Shown piece by piece: positions 1 to 5,514 of a stretch of 5,514 bases of DNA. The DNA is from an uncultured Tissierellia bacterium. Lineage in GTDB: Bacteria > Bacillota > Clostridia > Tissierellales > Peptoniphilaceae. A program made the translations under genes and the position numbers. The number at the start of each line of letters is the position of its first letter. Position 1 is the first letter of the stretch. The stretch covers positions 1 to 5,514 of the forward strand of contig CAMYOR010000074.1 in NCBI GenBank assembly GCA_947278105.1, given 5' to 3'. The notes under the pieces were generated by a model that saw only the letters and a list, made by a program, of their open reading frames with translations, did no database searches and was not told the DNA's origin.

Positions 1-48
1 CGAGTTCCTGAGATGTCTCGTGGGCTCGGAGATGTGTATAAGAGACAG
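1..48 (+). other. Nextera i7-side adapter contamination at left end
   Basis: This is synthetic library sequence. Bases 30-48 are AGATGTGTATAAGAGACAG, the 19-base Tn5 mosaic end. Bases 15-29 are GTCTCGTGGGCTCGG, the constant part of the Nextera read-2 adapter. Bases 7-14 (CCTGAGAT) occupy the i7 index position. Bases 1-6 (CGAGTT) match the end of the P7 oligo (CGAGAT) with one mismatch at base 5. Genomic sequence starts at base 49. A reading frame through the adapter adds the false N-terminus MSRGLGDVYKRQ to the amylase fragment. Confidence 0.98.
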
Positions 49-1011
49 GGTGTGGACTATGATCAAAAAACAGACACTCATGCCATTTTCCGGATTTTGG
101 GCGAGGGAAAGTACTGGTCCTTACAAACCAATAAGGAAAAAGGAAATTTCGACTATTTAATGGCCGCAAACATCGATCACGCCCATCCTGAGGTTCAGCA
201 AGAACTTTCCAAAGTTGCTGATTATATGATCGAACAGATGGGCTATGATGGTTTTCGTTATGATGCTTTAAAACATATTGATATGCGCTTTATTGATCAA
301 CTTTCCAATCATATTTTAGCCAAGCATCCTGATTTCTATTTTGTCGGCGAATATTGGAACGGGGATGATCAGGTCATGGACCATTACCTCAGCGGAACCG
401 AATATCACATTGATCTTTTTGACGTTGCCCTGCACTTTCATTTCGCTGAGGCGTCTAAGAATCCAGCCTATGACCTTCGGAAGATTTTCGATGGCACCTT
501 AGTACAGTCTCATCCCCTTGAAGCGGTTCCCTTTGTAGATAACCATGATTCTCAGCCGGGGCAGGCGTTGGAATCCTGGGTAGATCCCTGGTTTCGGGAA
601 ATTGCCTATGCATTGATTCTCCTTCGAAAGGACGGATATCCCTGTATTTTTGCCGGAGATATTTTGGGCATTTCCTCCGCCTCCTACCCGGGAATGAAAG
701 ATGCGCTAGTCCATCTGTTAACGGCGCGAAAAAAGTTTGCTTATGGCGATGAAGATGAATATATGCAAACGCCGACAAAAATTGGCTGGGTGAGAAGGGG
801 GGATGCTTCTCATCCTCACCCCTTGGCCGTTTTAATTTCTACTGGCGATAAGGATCATGAAAGAATGTTTGTAGGAGAAAAGGAAAAAGGCAAGACCTAC
901 CAGGACCTATCGGGAGTAAACCAGGACCTTATCATTGGAGAAGATGGATTTGGGGACTTTACGGTTGGACCGGGATCGGTTACCTATTGGGCAGAAAAAG
1001 GCCTCGTCTGA
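49..1011 (+). CDS. Alpha-amylase, GH13 (subfamily 5-like), 5'-truncated
   Basis: Endo-acting alpha-1,4-glucan hydrolase (EC 3.2.1.1 type) degrading starch, glycogen or maltodextrin. The 320 genomic residues cover most of the (beta/alpha)8 barrel and the C-terminal beta domain. Counting from base 49, the GH13 motifs appear in order: YLMAANID near 36-43, GFRYDALKHI near 69-78 with nucleophile D72, FVGEYW near 98-103 with acid/base E101, and FVDNHDSQPGQ near 162-172 with transition-state stabiliser D167. The end (GPGSVTYWAEKGLV) resembles the normal C-terminus of Bacillus liquefying amylases. Against those (about 480 residues) some 160 N-terminal residues are missing, because the library adapter cuts the contig here; this is not a biological truncation. 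Any signal peptide would lie in the lost part. Three acidic ligands of the Ca-Na-Ca site are replaced (S24, N41, A45), as I recall for cytoplasmic E. coli AmyA, so a cytoplasmic enzyme is inferred. No terminator separates it clearly from rarA. Confidence 0.93.
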   Translation, partial: GVDYDQKTDTHAIFRILGEGKYWSLQTNKEKGNFDYLMAANIDHAHPEVQQELSKVADYMIEQMGYDGFRYDALKHIDMRFIDQLSNHILAKHPDFYFVGEYWNGDDQVMDHYLSGTEYHIDLFDVALHFHFAEASKNPAYDLRKIFDGTLVQSHPLEAVPFVDNHDSQPGQALESWVDPWFREIAYALILLRKDGYPCIFAGDILGISSASYPGMKDALVHLLTARKKFAYGDEDEYMQTPTKIGWVRRGDASHPHPLAVLISTGDKDHERMFVGEKEKGKTYQDLSGVNQDLIIGEDGFGDFTVGPGSVTYWAEKGLV

Positions 1012-1074
1012 TCTTTTTTGGTCTCATCTTTTTCAATTTCCTCTTTTTTTTTTTTGCAAATAAGGAGTTTTATT
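1012..1074 (+). other. Amylase-rarA gap with pyrimidine-rich tract and T12 run
   Basis: The + strand of 1012-1055 has only five purines in 44 bases and ends in twelve consecutive T (1044-1055). I see no stable GC-rich hairpin directly before the T run, so it does not qualify as a standard intrinsic terminator. The best pairing is a weak A-rich/T-rich stem between the end of the amylase gene and the T tract near 1014-1019. No convincing -35/-10 pair was found. The rarA ribosome binding site follows at 1062-1067. Confidence 0.5.
1062..1067 (+). promoter_or_regulatory. Ribosome binding site deciding the rarA TTG start
   Basis: AAGGAG lies 7 bases before the TTG at 1075-1077, ideal spacing. It settles the start: the open frame runs further upstream to 1018, but that extension has no such site and encodes a low-complexity Ser/Phe stretch from the pyrimidine tract. 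The next in-frame ATG (1138) is too far inside the conserved N-terminus. Confidence 0.85.
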
Positions 1075-2439
1075 TTGAATTTGCTTGACCTGCAAAATGA
1101 AAGAAAACGCAAGAAAAACGCTCCCTTGGCTGATCGGATGCGGCCGGAGAGGCTGGAGGATTTCTATGGACATGAAGAAATTTTGGGGCCCGGCAAGCCT
1201 TTGGCACGGCTTATTCAGGCCGATCGGATTCCTTCTATGATCTTCTTTGGCCCACCGGGTTCGGGAAAAACCTCTCTGGCTTATGTGATCGCCAAGACCA
1301 GCCGACAGTCCTTTCAAAAGCTCTCTGCGGTCTCTGCCGGGGTCAAAGAAGTTCGGGAGATTGTGCAGAAGGCCAAGGATGCCTTAACCTTTGAAAGCAT
1401 TTCGACCATCCTTTTTATTGATGAAATCCATCGTTTTAATAAATCCCAGCAGGATGCCCTTCTGCCCTTTGTCGAAAATGGAACCCTGACCCTGATTGGG
1501 GCGACAACAGAAAATCCATTTTTTGAAGTCAACAAGGCCCTGCTTTCCCGTTGCCAGGTCGTCGAACTTAAACTTTTAGAAAGGGAAGCTCTTGAGAGGG
1601 TTTTGGATCGGGCCTTAAAAGATCCGGACAAAGGATTGGGCAGAGAAAAAATTCGCCTGACTCCCGGGGCCAGACAAGCCCTCATTACATTAGCTGGGGG
1701 AGATGCCCGAATCCTTCTTAACACCTTGGAGATCGCCTTTTTATCCACTCCTCAAAAAGAGGGGGAGAGTCTCTTAGATGAAAAGGACATCACAGAAAGC
1801 GCCCAAAAAAAAATCATTTCTTATGATAAGGGGGCCGAGGAGCATTACAATACTATCTCCGCCTTTATTAAATCTGTCCGTGGATCCGATCCCGATGCAG
1901 CCATTTATTATCTGGCCAGGATGCTTGCTGGCGGGGAAGATCCCCTTTTCATTGCCCGCAGGCTCTGCATTCTTGCCTCAGAAGATATCGGAAATGCCCA
2001 GCCCCTGGGAATTCTTGTCGCCAATGCCTGTTTTCAGGAAGTTTCCCAGATCGGGATGCCAGAGGCCCGTATCATCCTCGCCCAGACCACGATTTTTTTA
2101 GCCGGGGCGCCCAAAAGCAATTCCGCCTACCTTGCCATTGAAAAGGCTTTGGATTATGTGCAAAAGAACCCTCCTTCCGATATTCCCCCTTATCTAAAGG
2201 ATGCCCATTATGCCGGAGCCAAGAAGCTGGGAAGAGGGCTGGAATACCTGTATCCACACGCTTTCCCGGGAGCAGCAATCTTGCAAAAATACCTTCCTTT
2301 TGCGATAATGAATATCAAGCTTTATCAGCCCCTGAAAAGGGGATATGAAGCCAAAATCAGCCAATATTTGGAGGAAATGCAAAGACTTGCCGAGGAAAAT
2401 GCCAGGCCTTCGGAAGAAGGAGGAGACCATGCTCATTAA
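1075..2439 (+). CDS. rarA: Replication-associated recombination protein A (RarA/MgsA), AAA+ ATPase
   Basis: Clamp-loader-like AAA+ ATPase that acts in the cytoplasm at stalled or collapsed replication forks. Family members form tetramers, bind single-strand/double-strand junctions and work with SSB and RecA. The 454-residue product has the usual family length. Counting from the TTG start: N-terminal APLADRMRP (16-24), Walker A GPPGSGKT (59-66), Walker B LFIDEIHR (113-120, D116/E117), sensor 1 GATTENP (142-148), arginine-finger region ALLSRC (155-160, R159), sensor 2 GDARILLNTLE (209-219, R212). The C-terminal tetramerisation domain includes AEEHYNTISAFIKSVRGSDP (254-273). All catalytic residues are present, so it should be active. 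The start is TTG, set by AAGGAG 7 bases upstream, and it gives the expected MNLLDL N-terminus. The hydrophilic tail (after about 438) overlaps the asnS ribosome site and start. Family assignment is secure; the wider role rests on E. coli and Bacillus homologues. Confidence 0.96.
   Translation: MNLLDLQNERKRKKNAPLADRMRPERLEDFYGHEEILGPGKPLARLIQADRIPSMIFFGPPGSGKTSLAYVIAKTSRQSFQKLSAVSAGVKEVREIVQKAKDALTFESISTILFIDEIHRFNKSQQDALLPFVENGTLTLIGATTENPFFEVNKALLSRCQVVELKLLEREALERVLDRALKDPDKGLGREKIRLTPGARQALITLAGGDARILLNTLEIAFLSTPQKEGESLLDEKDITESAQKKIISYDKGAEEHYNTISAFIKSVRGSDPDAAIYYLARMLAGGEDPLFIARRLCILASEDIGNAQPLGILVANACFQEVSQIGMPEARIILAQTTIFLAGAPKSNSAYLAIEKALDYVQKNPPSDIPPYLKDAHYAGAKKLGRGLEYLYPHAFPGAAILQKYLPFAIMNIKLYQPLKRGYEAKISQYLEEMQRLAEENARPSEEGGDHAH
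2417..2423 (+). promoter_or_regulatory. asnS ribosome binding site inside the end of rarA
   Basis: AAGGAGG lies 5 bases before the ATG at 2429-2431, within the last codons of rarA. It supports this ATG over an in-frame ATG at 2345, which would add 28 residues that only reflect rarA coding sequence read in another frame. Confidence 0.85.
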
Positions 2440-3811
2440 AGAACTATACAAAAATCCAGAAAAATATGGGGATCAAATACTAAGGGTCCAAGGCTGGGTC
2501 CGCCAGTCCCGTTTTTCCAAAAATGTCGGATTTTTAATCGTCAATGACGGATCATTTTTCAAGAACCTGCAGGTGGTCATCGACAAAGAAAATCCTTCTT
2601 ATGACCCATTGTCTCGGCTCTCCAACGGCTCCTCCGTGGATATTGAAGGAAAGCTGGTTCTTACGCCTCAGGCAAAACAGCCCTTTGAGCTCCAGGCCAA
2701 AAAAATCGAAATTCTCAGTGCATGTCCTGAAGATTACCCCCTGCAAAATAAGCGGGAAACTTTTGAATTCCTAAGGACCTATCCTCACCTGCGTTCTCGC
2801 ACAAATACCTTTAATGCTGTTTTCCGGGCCCGGAGCGAAATTGCCTATGCCATTCACGAGTTTTTTCATAATCATGGCTTTGTCTATGTTCATACTCCGA
2901 TCATTACCGCTTCCGATGCCGAGGGGGCCGGGGAGATGTTTCAGGTGACCACCCTGGACCTCATGGAGGTCCCCAGAGATGAGAAGGGGGCCGTTGATTA
3001 TACCAAGGACTTTTTTGGCAGCAAAGCGAACCTTACCGTTTCCGGCCAGCTCGAGGTCGAGGCCTTTGCCATGAGTCACCGGAATGTATATACCTTGGGG
3101 CCTACCTTCCGGGCGGAAAATTCAAACACGACCCGCCATGCGGCCGAGTTCTGGATGATTGAGCCGGAGATGGCCTTTGCCGAGCTTGCCGATGTTATGG
3201 ACAATGCGGAGGCCATGATCAAACACGTGATTTGCCACTGTCTGGAAACCATTCCAGAAGAGATGGCTTTTTTTAATCAGTTTATTGACAAGGGACTGAT
3301 TGAGCGGCTGGAACACGTTGCAAATAGTGAATTTGCCCGGATGACTTACACCGAGGCAGTTGAAATTTTGGAAAAGTCCCAGGAAAACTTTAAATATCCA
3401 GTCAGTTGGGGAACCGATCTCCAGTCCGAGCATGAACGCTATTTAACTGAAAAAATTGTAAAGGGCCCTCTTTTCGTCACGGATTATCCGAAAGAGATCA
3501 AAGCTTTTTATATGACCCTAAATCCCGATGAAAAAACCGTAGCCTGCTGCGACATGTTGGTTCCTGGAATTGGGGAGCTGATTGGAGGATCCCAGCGCGA
3601 ACACAGGCCAAAGGCTCTGGAAAAGATGATGGACGAAAAGGGGATGAACAAGGCCGATTACCAGTGGTATATTGATCTCGACCGCTTTGGAGGCTGCAAA
3701 CACGGCGGCTATGGCCTGGGCTTTGAACGCTGCGTCATGTATATTACAGGCATGACCAACATCCGTGATGTCCTTCCATATCCCAGAACCGTCAACTCAA
3801 TGCATCAGTAA
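2429..3811 (+). CDS. asnS: Asparaginyl-tRNA synthetase (AsnRS, class IIb)
   Basis: Attaches asparagine to tRNA(Asn) using ATP in the cytoplasm. The 460-residue protein has normal length. Residues 1 to about 100 form the OB-fold anticodon-binding domain (QGWVRQSRFSKNVGFLIVNDG, about 21-41, is typical). The class II catalytic domain follows, with motif 1 around YVHTPIIT (153-160, P157), the substrate-site stretch EGAGEMFQVTTLD (165-177), motif 2 TFRAENSNTTRHAAEFW (226-242, R228 and E230), and motif 3 GYGLGFERCVMYITG (427-441, R434). AGEMFQVTTLD and RAENSNTTRHAAEFWMIEPE point to AsnRS and not AspRS. The end, YPRTVNSMHQ, departs slightly from the PRTVNSAEF-like tail I recall in clostridial enzymes. 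The start overlaps rarA by 11 bases in another frame, suggesting translational coupling. An AsnRS means Asn-tRNA is made directly, although a GatCAB route could coexist elsewhere in the genome. Confidence 0.97.
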   Translation: MLIKELYKNPEKYGDQILRVQGWVRQSRFSKNVGFLIVNDGSFFKNLQVVIDKENPSYDPLSRLSNGSSVDIEGKLVLTPQAKQPFELQAKKIEILSACPEDYPLQNKRETFEFLRTYPHLRSRTNTFNAVFRARSEIAYAIHEFFHNHGFVYVHTPIITASDAEGAGEMFQVTTLDLMEVPRDEKGAVDYTKDFFGSKANLTVSGQLEVEAFAMSHRNVYTLGPTFRAENSNTTRHAAEFWMIEPEMAFAELADVMDNAEAMIKHVICHCLETIPEEMAFFNQFIDKGLIERLEHVANSEFARMTYTEAVEILEKSQENFKYPVSWGTDLQSEHERYLTEKIVKGPLFVTDYPKEIKAFYMTLNPDEKTVACCDMLVPGIGELIGGSQREHRPKALEKMMDEKGMNKADYQWYIDLDRFGGCKHGGYGLGFERCVMYITGMTNIRDVLPYPRTVNSMHQ

Positions 3812-3887
3812 GGATGAAGAAGCCGATAGAATCGGAATTTGAAATATTTTTCCGGGCAAAAATTTGCACCGGGAACAGGGAGGCTTT
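3812..3887 (+). other. asnS-leuS intergenic leader with small inverted repeats
   Basis: This 76-base spacer contains a perfect 5-bp inverted repeat, CCGAT-AGA-ATCGG (3823-3835). A second imperfect one has CCGG at 3852-3855 pairing with 3869-3872, and GCA/TGC-type pairing inside, with one bulged A. Neither is followed by a T run, so neither looks like a terminator. The conserved T-box sequence expected for many Bacillota synthetase leaders (AGGGTGGNACCGCG) is absent. No convincing promoter was seen. A 25-codon reading frame spans the region (3814-3891); see findings. Confidence 0.5.
3877..3883 (+). promoter_or_regulatory. leuS ribosome binding site
   Basis: AGGGAGG lies 4 bases before the ATG at 3888-3890. 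The spacing is slightly short but the match is strong, and the downstream protein begins with the standard LeuRS N-terminus (KYNPNAIEKKWQ). Confidence 0.8.
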
Positions 3888-5468
3888 ATGAAAAAATATA
3901 ATCCGAATGCGATTGAAAAAAAATGGCAGGATTTTTGGAAAGAAGCAGATTGCTTCCATGCTGTGACGGGATCTGAAAAGCCAAAGTATTATGCTTTGGT
4001 CGAGTTTCCTTATCCTTCCGCCCAGGGGCTGCACGTGGGCCATCCCCGTCCCTATACGGCTTTAGACATTATTTCCCGAAAGAGAAGGATGCAGGGATAC
4101 AACGTTCTTTTTCCCATGGGCTTTGATTCCTTTGGCCTTCCAACAGAAAATTTTGCCATCAAAACCCACATCCATCCTGCCAAGGTCACCCATGATAACA
4201 TCGCCAACTTTAAAAACCAGCTTCATTCGATCGGCTTTTCCTTTGATTGGGACCGGCAGGTCACCACTTCTGATCCGGAATATTATCGGTGGACCCAGTG
4301 GATTTTTCTCCAGCTTTATAAAAAAGGGCTTGCCTATAAAAAAGAAATGCCCATTAACTGGTGCCCCTCCTGTAAAACGGGCCGGGCAAACGAAGAGGTG
4401 GTTCATGGCTGCTGCGTGCGCTGTGGAAATCCCGTCATTCATAAGGTTAAAAACCAGTGGATGCTGCGCATTACCGCCTATGCTGACCGGCTGATCGATG
4501 ACCTGAAGGACCTGGATTATCTGCCTAAGATTAAACAGCAACAGATCAATTGGATCGGGCGTTCCCATGGGGCCAACGTAATCTTTAAAATTAAAGGGAC
4601 CGATCAGACGATTCCAGTTTTCACTACCCGTCCCGACACCCTCTTTGGCGCGACCTACATGGTTTTGGCTCCTGAGCATGAGCTATTAGACCAACTCAAG
4701 GATAAAATTGAAAATTGGGACAAGGTCGAGGCCTATCGCCATGAAGCGATGATGAAGTCGGATTTTGAAAGAGGAGAACTGAACAAGGAAAAAACCGGGG
4801 TCCAGATCCAGGGAATTGTCGGCATCAACCCGGCGAACGGAAAAGAAATTCCTATTTGGATATCGGACTATGTCCTAACTACCTATGGAACCGGGGCAAT
4901 TATGGCCGTTCCCGGTCACGATACCCGAGATTGGGAATTTGCAAAAAAATTTGATCTGCCCATTATTCAGGTCGTGACCGGAAATGAAAGACCGGTAGAA
5001 GAAGAAGCCTTTACGGATATTGAAAACGGGACCCTGATGAATTCAGAATTTTTGAACGGCTTACCGGTCAAAGAGGCCATTAAGACCATGATTCAGTGGT
5101 TGGAGGAGAAGGGCCTGGGGGACCATCAGGTCAACTACAAGCTCCGTGACTGGGTATTCTCTCGTCAGCGTTATTGGGGAGAGCCCATTCCCATGGTCTA
5201 CTGCCCGAAGGATGGGTGGGTTCCCCTTCCCGAGGACCAGCTGCCCCTCCTTCTGCCTCCAACGGAATCCTATGAGCCGACGGATAACGGCGAGTCCCCG
5301 CTTTCCGCCATTCCAGAATTTGTTCACACCACCTGTCCCATCTGCGGAGGCCCGGCCGAACGAGAAACTGACACCATGCCCCAATGGGCCGGCTCTTCCT
5401 GGTACTATCTCCGCTATATGGATCCCCATAATGATCAAAAGCTGGTCTCTCCCGAGGCTGAAAAATAC
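3888..5468 (+). CDS. leuS: Leucyl-tRNA synthetase (LeuRS, class Ia), 3'-truncated
   Basis: Attaches leucine to tRNA(Leu) using ATP and hydrolyses mischarged tRNA. The window holds 527 of roughly 800 residues; the frame is open up to the adapter, which cuts it after Y527. Visible parts in order: N-terminal EKKWQDFW (10-17), HIGH-type motif HVGH (49-52), FGLPTENFAIK (82-92), a zinc module with C159, C162, C176 and C179, the CP1 editing domain (about 226-415) with the threonine-rich TTRPDTLFG (246-254) and GTGAIMAVPGHDTRDWEF (334-351, D345 and D348), then RDWVFSRQRYWGEPIP (420-435) and ETDTMPQWAGSSWYYLRY (493-510). The KMSKS loop and anticodon-binding domain lie beyond the contig. A second zinc-ribbon-like site has C439, C483 and C486 but Asp at 442. 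PSAQGLHVGHPRPYT and LPTENFAIK match a LeuRS form I recall from Clostridia, not the commoner GHPEGYT/LPAEQYA form. Editing residues look intact. Confidence 0.96.
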
Positions 5469-5514
5469 CTGTCTCTTATACACATCTCCGAGCCCACGAG
5501 ACATCTCAGGATCT
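5469..5514 (-). other. Nextera i7-side adapter contamination at right end
   Basis: Synthetic library sequence in reverse orientation to the left end. Bases 5469-5487 are CTGTCTCTTATACACATCT (Tn5 mosaic end, reverse complement), 5488-5502 are CCGAGCCCACGAGAC, 5503-5510 are ATCTCAGG (the same i7 index as at the left end), and 5511-5514 (ATCT) begin the P7 sequence. The leuS frame continues through it without a stop and would add a false tail beginning LSLIHISEPTR. On the minus strand it starts a false reading frame with MSRGLGDVYKRQ. Confidence 0.98.

Overview
The window is one assembled contig whose two ends are Illumina Nextera (Tn5 tagmentation) adapter sequence and not genome. Bases 1-48 and 5469-5514 are i7-side adapter in opposite orientations, including an 8-base sample index. 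The real genomic insert is about 49-5468. It looks like chromosome of a Gram-positive bacterium of the Bacillota, probably Clostridia or a relative. The reasons are strong purine-rich Shine-Dalgarno sites, a TTG start, short gaps and overlaps between genes, and protein sequences that resemble clostridial relatives as I remember them. No search was run, so the taxon is an inference.

Layout, all on the + strand: (1) 49-1011, the C-terminal two thirds of a GH13 alpha-amylase of the AmyS/AmyA type, cut at its 5' end by the adapter. (2) 1012-1074, a short gap with a very pyrimidine-rich stretch ending in twelve T. (3) 1075-2439, rarA (mgsA), a complete AAA+ replication-recombination ATPase starting at TTG. 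(4) 2429-3811, asnS, a complete asparaginyl-tRNA synthetase overlapping the end of rarA by 11 bases. (5) 3812-3887, a 76-base gap with small inverted repeats and a 25-codon reading frame. (6) 3888-5468, leuS, the N-terminal 527 residues of leucyl-tRNA synthetase, cut at its 3' end by the adapter.

The four genes run the same way with no convincing terminator between them, so they may be one transcript. The two synthetases supply Asn-tRNA and Leu-tRNA for translation. RarA acts at stalled replication forks. The amylase breaks down alpha-glucan, and its lost calcium ligands suggest a cytoplasmic enzyme acting on internal glycogen or imported maltodextrin. Apart from the two synthetases, no functional link between these genes is evident.

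I found no RNA gene, CRISPR array, natural mobile element or defence system. The most noteworthy signal is technical: the long inverted repeats at the contig ends and the reading frames starting MSRGLGDVYKRQ are library artefacts that an automatic pipeline could call as a transposon or as novel proteins. The most interesting biological points are the missing calcium ligands of the amylase and the small reading frame joining asnS to leuS.
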